Source: an uncultured Roseburia sp.
Lineage (GTDB): Bacteria; Bacillota; Clostridia; Lachnospirales; Lachnospiraceae
DNA: 47,986 bases
Assembly (NCBI GenBank): GCA_947246475.1
Contig: CAMXSH010000012.1
Location: 1 to 47,986 of the forward strand
Direction: 5' to 3'
Shown: in pieces, positions 34,339 through 44,069 of the stretch
Layout of the letters: every line of letters starts with the position of its first letter
Numbering within the stretch: position 1 is the first letter of the stretch
Program-made: the position numbers and the translations under genes
Notes under the pieces: model-generated
Seen by the model: the letters and a program-made list of their open reading frames with translations, nothing else
Databases searched by the model: none
What the model was told of the DNA's origin: nothing

Positions 34339-36096
34339 TTATTCAAATTTCCAAAAGTATAATTTTTCATTTCTGCTGTGGCTGGGTTCATATCCAAGAC
34401 ATACATTGATGACATTATATATATTGTCAAACACAGCCTCCTCATATGCACGCTTGTCCAGATAAATCCCAGCAAATCCTTCTTTCTTCAAAGCCTCTAT
34501 CATATCCGGCAGATCTTTTTCCGACATCTCCTTGTTCCACTGGTCGCCCTCCCTGCCCTTGCTGCCGCCATAACTCCAGCGCAGGGTATCGGAATACAGA
34601 TAACCAACCAGCAGATGATAGTCTGCCAGGTCAAATACTGGTCCTCCCTCTGGATAGGGGTGATAAGGCAGCTGATAGATCATGGCATCCGCCGGGAGCT
34701 GACTCTCGATGCTCTGGATAAATTCCTCATCTGAATCCCTTTCCTCTGCATATATCACAGAATTCCCAGTAAGATGATCCGGAATCTGATCTTTGAGCCC
34801 CAATGCCACAAACACGACAAATAGGACATAAAGGATACCTTTTGCCCTCTTAAACCGAACGAATTCATGTTGTACCAGCTTTGTCATCACAATACAAAGT
34901 GCCGCAATGGAGAAAAAGCCGATAAAAATAGATATGCGGTTCACTCCCCGGATCAATCCCATAACAAAATTAGCAAAAATACTGCTAAATCCGCCCATGG
35001 TGGCAAACAGCACCGCAAACACATTTAATTCAACCAATAAGGTCAGATTGCTTTTGTTATCGCTTTCTTTCGTCCTTTTCCGTAAAATTGCAAAAAGAAG
35101 GAATAGAAAACCAGCCCCTGCCACCAGTCCCAGATAGGACATATAGGCTTCCGTAAAAGTAAATACTTTATAATATTCATCGTGAAAATCCTGAAGTTTC
35201 CTGATGCCATAATCTTTATACGGGATCAAAAGCTGTATGATCTTCATCGCATATAGTTCAGAATCCCCGATCTGGCGGGAAGTGAGAAGAAAGCCATTCT
35301 TAAGCTGATACAGCAACGATGGGATCAGGGATACAGCCATAAAAAGGATGATCGGCGCGATCATTCCACACATTTTTGCCAGGTAGCGGAACTTCTTCTC
35401 TTTTATGGTCTTGGATACTCCCGTGATGCCCAAAAACATGCAGGTAAAAAAGGCATAATAGGCAATACCATTGTTCGCGATCAGCAAGGCAAACAAAATA
35501 ACAAGATAATTTTTCTTATAGCGGAAAAACTCTCTTCCAAACACAAACAGCTTGTCATCCTTCCAGAGCCACACACATAAAAGTACCGAAAGAGGTATAA
35601 ATTCATAGGCTCCCAGTGAGAAATGTGAAATCATCCGCATAAAATGATAGTACATAAAATCAAAGGTCACTGCCCCCATAATGGCAAAATCATTTCTGAC
35701 TCCCATCTGCCTCAACGCATAGTAAGCAGTTCCCGCAGTGACAAAAAACAAGAAAAACACAGTAAGATTTACATTTAAGATGATATCATCTGTAAACATC
35801 CCAAAAAATTTGATCAATAAATTATCTACGTTCATCAGGGCATCTGGTATAAAGTCATGATATTGTGCCCCATAAGGCGCTCCCAGACGCGGTGTCCCGC
35901 TGATCCAGCCAGAACCCTCGGAAAGCATTTTCGCATTTTTATATACGGAAAAATCATCCCCGCCGTTATAGGCAATCGGCATAGATATATTGTATTCCGG
36001 AAAACCAAAGGAAAAAAAGAGCACAATAAAAACCAATGCAAACAGAATAAGAACAGAAAATCCCTCTTTTTTAATTTTTTGTATTCCTGAATCCAA
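34339..36096 (-). CDS. Polytopic membrane protein, probable GT-C transferase
   Basis: A 585-aa protein with about eleven hydrophobic segments and a C-terminal soluble stretch of some 130 residues. The first large loop has YNGGDDFSVYKNAKMLSEG, an acidic pair in a position like that of GT-C catalytic residues, and a YHDFIPDALMNVDNLLIKFF segment also seen in YfhO-like proteins. It probably transfers or handles lipid-linked sugar outside the cell. The start codon is TTG, supported by GGAGG 8 nt before it; I found no in-frame ATG with a site. It is the first gene after a consensus promoter and leads into ddhA 19 nt later. Confidence 0.6.
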   Translation of the reverse strand: MDSGIQKIKKEGFSVLILFALVFIVLFFSFGFPEYNISMPIAYNGGDDFSVYKNAKMLSEGSGWISGTPRLGAPYGAQYHDFIPDALMNVDNLLIKFFGMFTDDIILNVNLTVFFLFFVTAGTAYYALRQMGVRNDFAIMGAVTFDFMYYHFMRMISHFSLGAYEFIPLSVLLCVWLWKDDKLFVFGREFFRYKKNYLVILFALLIANNGIAYYAFFTCMFLGITGVSKTIKEKKFRYLAKMCGMIAPIILFMAVSLIPSLLYQLKNGFLLTSRQIGDSELYAMKIIQLLIPYKDYGIRKLQDFHDEYYKVFTFTEAYMSYLGLVAGAGFLFLLFAILRKRTKESDNKSNLTLLVELNVFAVLFATMGGFSSIFANFVMGLIRGVNRISIFIGFFSIAALCIVMTKLVQHEFVRFKRAKGILYVLFVVFVALGLKDQIPDHLTGNSVIYAEERDSDEEFIQSIESQLPADAMIYQLPYHPYPEGGPVFDLADYHLLVGYLYSDTLRWSYGGSKGREGDQWNKEMSEKDLPDMIEALKKEGFAGIYLDKRAYEEAVFDNIYNVINVCLGYEPSHSRNEKLYFWKFE

Positions 36097-36165
36097 GATT
36101 TCTTCCTCCTATTCTCCTTCATCCCAGTACATTGGCAATCATAACCATCTGACACATCTTTCAAT

Positions 36166-36194
36166 AGTATAAAATACATTTCGTATGTTGTCAA
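36166..36194 (-). promoter_or_regulatory. Consensus promoter before the membrane gene and ddhABC
   Basis: TTGACA (plus 36189-36194), 17 nt, TATACT (plus 36166-36171) on the minus strand: a near-perfect sigma-A site in the 114-nt gap between two membrane genes. It gives a leader of about 65 nt and would transcribe the membrane gene, ddhA, ddhB, ddhC and probably on to gtrA. No terminator is seen just upstream, so read-through from the right is possible. Confidence 0.82.
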
Positions 36195-36210
36195 CAAACA
36201 ACTGCCTGAT

Positions 36211-38076
36211 TTACTGTTTTCTGACAAAATACCCAAATACTACATCATTATAGGCAAACTGCTGAACCATCTGAAAATCTTCCGGCACAGAGGGGAAATA
36301 CCTGTCTATGACAAATATTTTATCGTGCCTGCGCATCTCGTCAGGCAGCACATCTCCAAATTCATAGGCTTTGTTGTTTCTTCCCAACTCCATATAAACT
36401 GCTGTGGTTCCCTCTCCTTTTGCCCAGGTATCTTCTGGAACTGCCTGCCCGATCTGACTGACAAAATTCTCAAACTTTCCATAATCATAAACACCTGTAC
36501 TATATCTTTCCTGAAAATTCGAGTATGCGGTCAGATTGGTCATCCCACATCCTGCAAGAAGCAGACATGCATAGATACCGCAGACTGCCTTCCCTATCCC
36601 CGCAAAAGAACTACGTTTCAGATTCCACCGGGCGGCGGCTACTTCATAGGCGCCACTCACAACAATTCCCAGACATAGGATAAAAAACAGATCTACAAGA
36701 GCATGTCCTGCAAGCGTCCGGTTCATATAATAAGTAAGCAGTCCCAACCCCATCACCGACACGGCAATACTGCAGTTCGCTTTTGCTTCATTCCCTTGGA
36801 TCCCAAACATCCGGTTATGGAAGATCCCCCAGCAGAAACAAAGTAAAAATACAATGATCTTATGGATATAAATCTCATTTCCCCATGCCAGATCCGTCTG
36901 CAGCTGGGAAATATAGCTGACGTCAACCACCATTCCCACAAATTCCCGTAAACCCAAAAACTTAGCCTCAGAACCTGCGACGATCAAATTGTAAAAATTT
37001 ACACTTCCCACTGCCAGCAGAAAAGGGACCACCACATCTGCCAGCAGGAAAATCCCGCAGAACAGAAACTTTTTCTTCGTCATTTTTCCCTTCTGCACCA
37101 TAAAAATAATGCTATACACAAACCATGCCGCAGCGCAGATGATACCAGATTCAAAATTCCATAACAGGGCCAGAGTGGTCACCACGCAGCCTGTCACATA
37201 CTGCCACATCTTCATCCCCCTGCAGCTGAAAAAAGTTATCATAAAGATCGTGAGCGCCGGAAAAACCAGACGGTGGGGATAACACTGCCAGTAAATACTT
37301 TTCAACGAAGGATTTAAACCTGCGATGCCGGCGATACAGACCACAGCAATCTGCAATACCGTATTCCTCACAACCATACAAAAACTTGTCATACACAGAA
37401 TATACACCATCGCCGCCAGAATCCCTAAAACGACTGCTATAACAGCGCTGGAACATCCAAAGAGCTTTAACGGAAGATAGAAGAACAGTCCATAATGCCC
37501 ATACTGATCCGTAAGCCCCCCCTCATACCCCATATGACGGTACACATTGAAGATCGAGTCCATATACGCTGACGTATGGTGCAGATCATAAAAAGCGCCG
37601 TGGGGCGCAGATCGAAATGTATTCACTGTAGCCATTGCTACTCCCCACAGTAAACCAAACACCAGGATGAGAAAGAATACAGAAATCATATTCTTTGACC
37701 GGCTGCAAAGTGCAGCGCAGATAAAAAACGTAAAAAGTCCTCCCATCCCCGCTGTGATCCAGGCCGGAAACTCCCAGACTGTTTTTATATGAGGCAGCAG
37801 TATGTATATAACCGCTCCCATCCCCACTGCAGCCAATACATATCTTGTCTGATCGATGCTTTTATTTGTCAGGCCGGTCCAATAAAAAATCATATAAAAC
37901 CCGAGAAAGAAAAAGACCAGTAACATCACCAATACTGCATAACATTTTATATTTCCTAAAGAATGAACCCCCAGCACTCCATCCGGAGCTGCCACAAGGG
38001 CATAATTCCAATAAGTCATAGCTGTAATGACAGCAATCAGTCCACTGATCATCGCATAGGTCCGTTTCTGTTGCAT
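36211..38076 (-). CDS. Polytopic membrane protein of unknown family
   Basis: About 621 aa with at least thirteen hydrophobic segments and a short soluble C-terminus. Loop motifs include FRSAPHGAFYDLHHTSAY and DQYGHYGLFFYLPLKLFG between early helices; the second, with H and Y just before a helix, recalls GT-C sugar transferases of polysaccharide loci. I do not recognise a named family. The start at 38076 is chosen for GGAG 7 nt upstream, and the promoter at 38111-38140 lies directly before it. Its place between the SDR and another membrane gene suggests it acts on the polymer decoration route. Confidence 0.55.
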   Translation of the reverse strand: MQQKRTYAMISGLIAVITAMTYWNYALVAAPDGVLGVHSLGNIKCYAVLVMLLVFFFLGFYMIFYWTGLTNKSIDQTRYVLAAVGMGAVIYILLPHIKTVWEFPAWITAGMGGLFTFFICAALCSRSKNMISVFFLILVFGLLWGVAMATVNTFRSAPHGAFYDLHHTSAYMDSIFNVYRHMGYEGGLTDQYGHYGLFFYLPLKLFGCSSAVIAVVLGILAAMVYILCMTSFCMVVRNTVLQIAVVCIAGIAGLNPSLKSIYWQCYPHRLVFPALTIFMITFFSCRGMKMWQYVTGCVVTTLALLWNFESGIICAAAWFVYSIIFMVQKGKMTKKKFLFCGIFLLADVVVPFLLAVGSVNFYNLIVAGSEAKFLGLREFVGMVVDVSYISQLQTDLAWGNEIYIHKIIVFLLCFCWGIFHNRMFGIQGNEAKANCSIAVSVMGLGLLTYYMNRTLAGHALVDLFFILCLGIVVSGAYEVAAARWNLKRSSFAGIGKAVCGIYACLLLAGCGMTNLTAYSNFQERYSTGVYDYGKFENFVSQIGQAVPEDTWAKGEGTTAVYMELGRNNKAYEFGDVLPDEMRRHDKIFVIDRYFPSVPEDFQMVQQFAYNDVVFGYFVRKQ

Positions 38077-38110
38077 TTTCAATCTCCTTCTTACCATAAA
38101 ATGTTATCCG

Positions 38111-38140
38111 ATTATAGCATATCCTGTTTTTATTTGTCAA
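38111..38140 (-). promoter_or_regulatory. Promoter before the 36211-38076 membrane gene
   Basis: TTGACA (plus 38135-38140), 18 nt, TGC-TATAAT (plus 38111-38116) on the minus strand, with both boxes perfect and an extended -10. The -35 overlaps the last codons of the SDR gene. Transcription would start about 30 nt before the gene's start codon. Confidence 0.83.
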
Positions 38141-39071
38141 ACAAAGGTCTGGAACATGTTTTTCTCCATGCCACAGTTTTCTCAATTCCCTCACGGAAAC
38201 CAGTCTCCGGTTCAAACCCGGTATCCCGTTTCAGATCACCGATATCAGCGCACAGATACATTACCTGTTTGTCGTAATATGGAACCTCACCAAAGCTGAT
38301 CTCCTGCCCAGGACAAACCACATCGCCGATATCTTTTATATAGTCTTTCAGAAGTCTTTCTTCTCCGCTTCCCACACAGTAAACCGCACCATCTCTGCCC
38401 TTTTCTGCCGCCAGAAAGAAAGCTTTTGCTGCGTCGTCACAATACAGATAATCCCAGATCTGCTCCCCTTTCGTGTACTTGGGGATCTCACCCCGCAGCA
38501 TAGAACAGATCCCGGACATCACCATCGTCCTGTCTTTGTCCCCTGGACCATATACGCTGAGGATCCGGGTCCAGATATGCCGGATTCCGTAATCACGGCA
38601 CAGCGCACGGCTCATCTGCCCGGCGCAGAGTTTCGCGATACCATACCCTGTCTCCGGGTTAGCAGTCAATTCTGCCGAGAGCTTTACCCCTTCCGGTACC
38701 CTGCCAAACTCTGCCTGGGACCCCGCTCCGAGAAATACTCCGCAGCCTAACTCCTTTGCCGCCTCCACGGCATCCAGCGTATTATCTACATTTTGCAGCT
38801 GCCCATAATAATTATTTCTTGTGTTTCCAAAAGTCCCTCCCCAGCCAAAATGGAAAAAGGCATCACATGTATGCTGAATCTTTTCTGGCAGGGATGTCAA
38901 TTCCGCCAGATCACATTCAACAGGAATCACTCTCTTATCATGAAATACCTGTGCATTTTGCTCGGAACCCGGCCGCAGTACCGTATACACTTCAATTTCC
39001 TTTTGTACCAGTAATCTGGCAAGCGCCTGTCCAAGCATTCCAGAAGCCCCTGTTATAACCGCTCTTTTCAT
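38130..39071 (-). CDS. NAD-dependent epimerase/reductase, CDP-dideoxyhexose-type
   Basis: A 313-aa extended SDR with TGASGMLGQALA for NAD at 7-18, FFHFGWGG, GAGSQAEFG, catalytic Tyr-x-x-x-Lys in TGYGIAKLC, RILSVYGPGD and VYCVGSGEE. It resembles reductases and epimerases that finish CDP-3,6-dideoxyhexoses (CDP-abequose or paratose synthase). Given the YerE-like enzyme upstream, it might instead play the YerF role and reduce the product of the branching step. Its ATG overlaps the acyltransferase stop (ATGA). The SDR family is safe; the substrate is inferred. Confidence 0.75.
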   Translation of the reverse strand: MKRAVITGASGMLGQALARLLVQKEIEVYTVLRPGSEQNAQVFHDKRVIPVECDLAELTSLPEKIQHTCDAFFHFGWGGTFGNTRNNYYGQLQNVDNTLDAVEAAKELGCGVFLGAGSQAEFGRVPEGVKLSAELTANPETGYGIAKLCAGQMSRALCRDYGIRHIWTRILSVYGPGDKDRTMVMSGICSMLRGEIPKYTKGEQIWDYLYCDDAAKAFFLAAEKGRDGAVYCVGSGEERLLKDYIKDIGDVVCPGQEISFGEVPYYDKQVMYLCADIGDLKRDTGFEPETGFREGIEKTVAWRKTCSRPLFDK

Positions 39072-40156
39072 ACTTTCACCCTTTCTTCTGTCACCACTGC
39101 CCTCACCCTATGTATACCAAATCGTAAAACCACTACAACTACATGGACTGCCAGCGCTGTAACCAGCGAAATAACAACATAATATACCATTAATTGAGTG
39201 ACGGACGCAGCTGGAAATATCGTACGCATGCATTTGCTCCAATAGTAATTATTGAGAAAAACAGCCATACTCAATGTTCCTAACACTCCAAATATCTTAA
39301 AATTAAAATACTCATACCAGATGCTCTGCCTGCTGGTGGTTATCGCGATGCCTGCAAAAAGCAGCAATATTGCCAATATATCAGTTTTTCCTGGCTGATA
39401 TTTATAAGCGATATATGCCACTCCTGTATAACAGAACACTTCTGCGATACCGAAAAGCACTTTGGAAACAATATCTGACTTCCATCTGCTGATATATGAG
39501 GATACTCCAAAGCAGACAGCCCCCAGCGAGATCTCCGCCACAGCGCGGATCAAACCTTTTCCATAATATCCATTCCAAAACCCTGGATCACTTCCTACAC
39601 TGCCATAAGTCAAAGTGAGATAACCTAATATCATAACAGCCATCAAAGGAGCTATGACGTTCAGGAACATAGACCGGAATTTCATCGCCACTGGAAAAAG
39701 AAACAGCAGCGCCAGGATCAGCGCAGACAGGTACCAGGCCGCGCCTGTAGGATAACTTCCCCAGAAACCCGCCATCTGCAGCATTAGCAGTTCGGAATAA
39801 GCATACACGATACCGTGAAGAATGTCCTCTTTTAAAACGATAAAACAGACGACAATGGACACCACAACAGAAACAATTAAATAGGGCCATATCTTCATCA
39901 TTTTTTTTAAAACAAAGTTTCTGGTCTCACCGCCAGTATCTATAATCTCTGTCTGCTGTTCCCGCCACCGTCTTTCTATATAGACCATCATATAGTAACC
40001 CGTCACCATGAAAAAGAATTCTACACCGATATAACCACTGGGGGCATACCGGAATTTTCCATCTGTGATCAGAAATGAGTGATGGATCAGTATCATGATA
40101 CTAAATAAAAAGCGCAACGCATCAAGAACATAATTTCTTTTGTGCACGATTCCCAT
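39068..40156 (-). CDS. Acyltransferase-3 family O-acetyltransferase
   Basis: A 362-aa membrane protein with about ten helices. Residues 7-30 read YVLDALRFLFSIMILIHHS, with the family's R near the first helix and the essential His pair; SGYIGVEFFFMVTGYYM follows. Such enzymes move acetyl groups from the cytoplasm onto sugars of surface polymers. It overlaps the next gene by 4 nt. The start at 40156 has GGAGG 8 nt upstream, and that ribosome site is part of a duplicated tail of the ThDP gene. Confidence 0.88.
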   Translation of the reverse strand: MGIVHKRNYVLDALRFLFSIMILIHHSFLITDGKFRYAPSGYIGVEFFFMVTGYYMMVYIERRWREQQTEIIDTGGETRNFVLKKMMKIWPYLIVSVVVSIVVCFIVLKEDILHGIVYAYSELLMLQMAGFWGSYPTGAAWYLSALILALLFLFPVAMKFRSMFLNVIAPLMAVMILGYLTLTYGSVGSDPGFWNGYYGKGLIRAVAEISLGAVCFGVSSYISRWKSDIVSKVLFGIAEVFCYTGVAYIAYKYQPGKTDILAILLLFAGIAITTSRQSIWYEYFNFKIFGVLGTLSMAVFLNNYYWSKCMRTIFPAASVTQLMVYYVVISLVTALAVHVVVVVLRFGIHRVRAVVTEERVKV

Positions 40157-40158
40157 AT

Positions 40159-40189
40159 ATTATTCCTCCGAAACCGAATCTATAATCAT
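40159..40189 (-). pseudogene. 3' tail remnant of the ThDP enzyme gene
   Basis: Read leftwards, this spells MIIDSVSEE and a stop, against MIIDPVSEE at the end of the intact ThDP gene (42200-42230). Of 31 bases 28 match, with two silent third-position changes and one S/P change. The remnant includes the GGAGG ribosome site used by the acyltransferase gene. The two copies flank the membrane gene at 40199-42199 as imperfect direct repeats. Confidence 0.82.
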
Positions 40190-40198
40190 TTGTTATTC

Positions 40199-42199
40199 TT
40201 ATTCCTTTATTTTTTTAGCTGCTATTGATTGTATGTACATTCCTGAATGCGGAGAAGCTTCTACAGAATAGTGTACACTTTTCAAATTTTCATCCAGCTG
40301 TACCCCTTCCAGAATACACTCCTTCCCAGCTATGATCTGTACCTCTCTGATCAGTCCTCCATCTTCTTTATACACTCCAAACTTACCCAGTACCTTTCCC
40401 TCTCCCTGGTCCCCATCCTCATATCGAAAATTTAACTGAATATCAAAGATACCTTTTCCTGGTTCCACAGTGTTTCCAAAAAATACACTGCCTCCTGTAT
40501 CGCTAACTTTTAATTCACCGCTTGATATTATTTCTCCTAATATAGTATACCCAGGTGAATAAGGAAAATCTGCTGCAGTTTCTCCAATATTTTCTGGCAA
40601 TCTTGTAGAACAGTCTAAAATATTTTCCTCCGCCACATAGAGGTCATATCCAGCAGCACTGCCAGTTCCCTTCAAACGATCCGTTATATAATGAGGCAAA
40701 TCTTTAAAACTTGTCTGATCTGCCACCACCAGTATTTTTCCCTTATATTTCTCATTTTCAAAAAATCTGGAAGATCCTCCCCATGTAATTCCATAATTGT
40801 GTGACTGCAGTAATGGCACGCCGATATCAAAATCACATAGCCTAAGCAGCCGCCCATCCACCATTCCTTTACCATCGGTAGTAATCAGATATACCAGAGA
40901 AATATCCTGTTCTTCTGCAATATCTGTAATCTTCTGCAGTTCATCAATTCTGGCAGAATGGGTCTGCCGATAATAAACAGTAAAATTGCCAGCACTTATC
41001 ACACATGCTGAAAAGATCAGAACACTTATGATAAATCTTTTAAAATAAGCCCCTAAGGATGAAAAAATCAGATCGTTACAAAATAATCCCATTAACAATA
41101 TGGCTGGAACCATTCCAACAATATGGTACCGATACTCAAACGTGGATGAAGAATACGTTGTATCTGCCAAAAGCAATACACCTAAATTCACAAATACCAC
41201 ACAGAGCACAATACCAACAAGTCCGCGTTTTTCCCGCCTTTTTAAAATGCCAGCAACATAATAAATGATCACAAAAATAAGGAACACACTGACTGTTAAA
41301 CATACAAGACACAATATACCTCTGAGAGAGAACACAACAGGGGCATCGTCCTTAACTCCCCCAAACAGTTCAAAAATGCCCACAAAACATTTCAGAAAAT
41401 TATCCGCCATCTTTTCAGCAGATAATAACCTCATTGACGCAGTGGCATTTTGTATGCCTATCAGCCTGGAAAGGATAACGCCAATGGCAAAAGCTATTGT
41501 CCCAAAAACCGGCACCAGCATCTGCATGGAAAACAGAGCCCTCAGATTATTTTTAGAAAGCATCTTCAAAAAGACATACAGCATTACCGGAAATATACCG
41601 CTGACCAACATATAAATACCAGATGAGATTCCAGATAAAAGGGAAAGCAAAAGATAAAGTGCCAGAATCCATCCATTTTTTTTCATCGGGATATTATTTT
41701 CTATTCGGATCATAAGATCAATCAGTAAAAAGGTAATCAAAAGCTTTATAGAATACGATGCAGTCCCCGTAAACAGCATTGGGACATATCCTAACTGTCC
41801 CAATGTATACGGTGAAAACAGCAGGATAAGACTCACCATAATATTTATCTTTTTTACTCCACATCTTTTCAAGATATCTTTAAAAACTAAAATATACCCT
41901 ATTATAATAATATTATTGGCGATTCCCATAGACAAAAAAACATTTTTGGTAACTGCATAAAATAATACAGCAATAACAAGCGGGATATCCCATCCTAATG
42001 TTGTCTGGTAGCCCCAGTCTTTGATCAAAAAAGTCTTTTGTCTCCCGATCTCTGCCAGCTGAAGCATTCCACTGCTGGAATCAAAATCCGCCTGATAACG
42101 CAGTTTTGTCATGTTATATAACAAAAGAGCCATCAATTGTACAGCCAGAATTGATCCGAAAATTATTTCCTTTTTGTATTTTTTCATGTAATTCAACAT
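40199..42199 (-). CDS. Polytopic membrane protein, inserted GT-C-like gene
   Basis: A 666-aa protein with about twelve hydrophobic segments and a soluble tail of around 230 residues rich in beta-like sequence. Early motifs FDSSSGMLQLAEIG and FLIKDWGYQTTLGWDIPL between helices 1 and 2 fit a GT-C layout, but I know no named family. Its ATG is 1 nt beyond the ThDP stop and uses the AGAGGA of that gene's last codons. Direct repeats derived from the ThDP tail lie on both sides, and the gene looks more AT-rich than the acyltransferase and ThDP genes around it. All this suggests it was inserted as a single-gene cassette. Confidence 0.62.
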   Translation of the reverse strand: MLNYMKKYKKEIIFGSILAVQLMALLLYNMTKLRYQADFDSSSGMLQLAEIGRQKTFLIKDWGYQTTLGWDIPLVIAVLFYAVTKNVFLSMGIANNIIIIGYILVFKDILKRCGVKKINIMVSLILLFSPYTLGQLGYVPMLFTGTASYSIKLLITFLLIDLMIRIENNIPMKKNGWILALYLLLSLLSGISSGIYMLVSGIFPVMLYVFLKMLSKNNLRALFSMQMLVPVFGTIAFAIGVILSRLIGIQNATASMRLLSAEKMADNFLKCFVGIFELFGGVKDDAPVVFSLRGILCLVCLTVSVFLIFVIIYYVAGILKRREKRGLVGIVLCVVFVNLGVLLLADTTYSSSTFEYRYHIVGMVPAILLMGLFCNDLIFSSLGAYFKRFIISVLIFSACVISAGNFTVYYRQTHSARIDELQKITDIAEEQDISLVYLITTDGKGMVDGRLLRLCDFDIGVPLLQSHNYGITWGGSSRFFENEKYKGKILVVADQTSFKDLPHYITDRLKGTGSAAGYDLYVAEENILDCSTRLPENIGETAADFPYSPGYTILGEIISSGELKVSDTGGSVFFGNTVEPGKGIFDIQLNFRYEDGDQGEGKVLGKFGVYKEDGGLIREVQIIAGKECILEGVQLDENLKSVHYSVEASPHSGMYIQSIAAKKIKE

Positions 42200-42200
42200 A

Positions 42201-44018
42201 TTATTCCTCTGAAACCGGATCTATGATCATCTCATTTAAGAATGTCTCTCTGTCAAGGAAGGGCGCCAGATCCTCCAATGGTGGTGACACCAGGGTGCCA
42301 TCCTCCAGCCGTTTGGTAGAAGACTTTGGCTCAAAGATCTGATCTGTGGAGACCATGATCTCACAAATCACTGCCCCTTCCGTAGCGAAGACCTGCCGAA
42401 TCGTCTCCTCCAGCGTGTCATTGCTCTCACAGCGGAAAAATGGATAATCATAGGCATAGGCGATCTTTTTCATATCTGGAAATTCCAGATCATGGCTCTG
42501 GGGTCCGATTCCCACAAAAGGTTCTCCGAAAAAGTTTGTCTGGGTCTGGCGTATGGAATGATATCCATTGTTATTGATCACAAAGATTTTGATGGGCAGT
42601 TTATTGGTCTGAATCGTCTGCAGTTCCTGAAGGTTCATCTGGATGCTTCCGTCGCCACTCAGGCACACCAGCTCCCTGCCTCCCCCAGCCACGCAGGCAC
42701 CAATGGCGGCTGGCAGATCGTATCCCATGGACGCGATGGCTGAATTGATAATAAATCTCTGTCCCTTTTTGATCTCATAACCATGGCTTCCCACCACACA
42801 GGCAGAACCATTTCCCACCACTGTAACATACTCTTCCGGAAGTACTCTGCTGACTTCCTTGATAAATGCATAGACGTTGGCAAGTCCCTTCTGCTCATAA
42901 TGCTTCGGCAGTACAACGGGATAAGTTTTTTTCCAATGATCACATTTATTCAGCCAGAACGGATCCGTATCCAGTTTTGTATCACCAAGCTTTTCATTTA
43001 TCATCTGCATTACATCTTTAACATCCGCACATACTGGCATATCCACATGAATTGTAGGCTTTTTCAGTTCCTCGCCATCCACATCCACTACGATAGTATA
43101 CGCCTCTCTTGCCCAGGTCTTATAATTGTAGCCCACCTGGCGGATACTCAGGCGGCTTCCAAGAGAAAGCACCAGATCACTGTTCTGAATCGCAAAATTC
43201 CCTGCCCGGTCTCCCATAATGCCACCCCGGCCCACATACAATGGATGATCGTCAGCGATAAGGTCAATGCTGTTCCAGCCTGTCACCACCGGAATATTCA
43301 GCTTTTCCACCATCTGGCAGAAATCCCCATAACCGCCAGAGATACGGATTCCGTTTCCGGCATTGATTACCGGACGCTTCGCCTGCTTGATCTTCTCAAT
43401 GATCGTATCTATGGTCTCCTCCGATGGCTTTACTGGAACCTCGGCGGCACATTCTGACGGATCAAAAGAACGAAGTTCCCCGGTCTCAATAAATGCTCCC
43501 TGTACATTTACCGGAATATCCAGCCAGCACGGGCCCGGTCTTCCGGTCTGCGCCAGATACAGTGCCTTTTCCAGACAATACCGGATATCCAGAGGATCGG
43601 TCACCATCTGACAGTATTTCGTCATACTATCCACAGCCTTACAGATATCAAATTCCTGGTCTCCCATTGCCCGGATCCCAAGTCCAGTGCTTCTCGCCGT
43701 AGTGTCATAGCGGACCTGACCAGAGATCACCAGCATAGGGATGGAATCCAGCCATCCACCTACCACGCCGGTAATGGCATTGGTTCCCCCGGGTCCCGTG
43801 GTTACACAAACAGCTCCAATTTTATTATGGATTCTCGCATAGGCTTCTCCTGCGATTGCGCATGCCTGCTCATGGTGCTGATAGACACAGTGCAGTCCCT
43901 CCTGGTGTCCCAGACCGTCATTCAGGTGCATGGCACCGCCGCCCGTTACAGTAAACACCGTATCAATCCCATGTTCCACTAAAAACTGTGCTACATAGTT
44001 GGATAATTTTATCTTCAT
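42201..44018 (-). CDS. ThDP-dependent acetolactate-synthase-like enzyme, YerE type
   Basis: A 605-aa three-domain ThDP enzyme. The N-terminal Pyr domain has TGGGAMHLND and catalytic Glu50 in YQHHEQACAIAGEAYAR; GPGGTNAITGV follows. The PP domain binds ThDP-Mg through GDGS at 455-458 and NNNGYHSIRQ. The tail STKRLEDGTLVSPPLEDLAPFL is typical of polysaccharide-locus members, not of housekeeping acetolactate synthases. YerE of Yersinia adds a two-carbon unit from pyruvate to C-4 of a CDP-3,6-dideoxy-4-keto sugar on the way to yersiniose A. With ddhABC nearby, the same role is inferred. AGGAGG is 6 nt before the start, and the gene has its own promoter. Confidence 0.78.
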   Translation of the reverse strand: MKIKLSNYVAQFLVEHGIDTVFTVTGGGAMHLNDGLGHQEGLHCVYQHHEQACAIAGEAYARIHNKIGAVCVTTGPGGTNAITGVVGGWLDSIPMLVISGQVRYDTTARSTGLGIRAMGDQEFDICKAVDSMTKYCQMVTDPLDIRYCLEKALYLAQTGRPGPCWLDIPVNVQGAFIETGELRSFDPSECAAEVPVKPSEETIDTIIEKIKQAKRPVINAGNGIRISGGYGDFCQMVEKLNIPVVTGWNSIDLIADDHPLYVGRGGIMGDRAGNFAIQNSDLVLSLGSRLSIRQVGYNYKTWAREAYTIVVDVDGEELKKPTIHVDMPVCADVKDVMQMINEKLGDTKLDTDPFWLNKCDHWKKTYPVVLPKHYEQKGLANVYAFIKEVSRVLPEEYVTVVGNGSACVVGSHGYEIKKGQRFIINSAIASMGYDLPAAIGACVAGGGRELVCLSGDGSIQMNLQELQTIQTNKLPIKIFVINNNGYHSIRQTQTNFFGEPFVGIGPQSHDLEFPDMKKIAYAYDYPFFRCESNDTLEETIRQVFATEGAVICEIMVSTDQIFEPKSSTKRLEDGTLVSPPLEDLAPFLDRETFLNEMIIDPVSEE

Positions 44019-44069
44019 GATCGTCCTCCTGAGCTTTCATTTCTTTCATCTTTTAACGCATATAGAAAT

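Noticed and set aside
42201-44018. Housekeeping acetolactate synthase (IlvB)
   Set aside because: No small subunit or ilv genes nearby; the N-terminal TGGGAMHLND and the C-terminal tail fit the polysaccharide-locus, YerE-like group.
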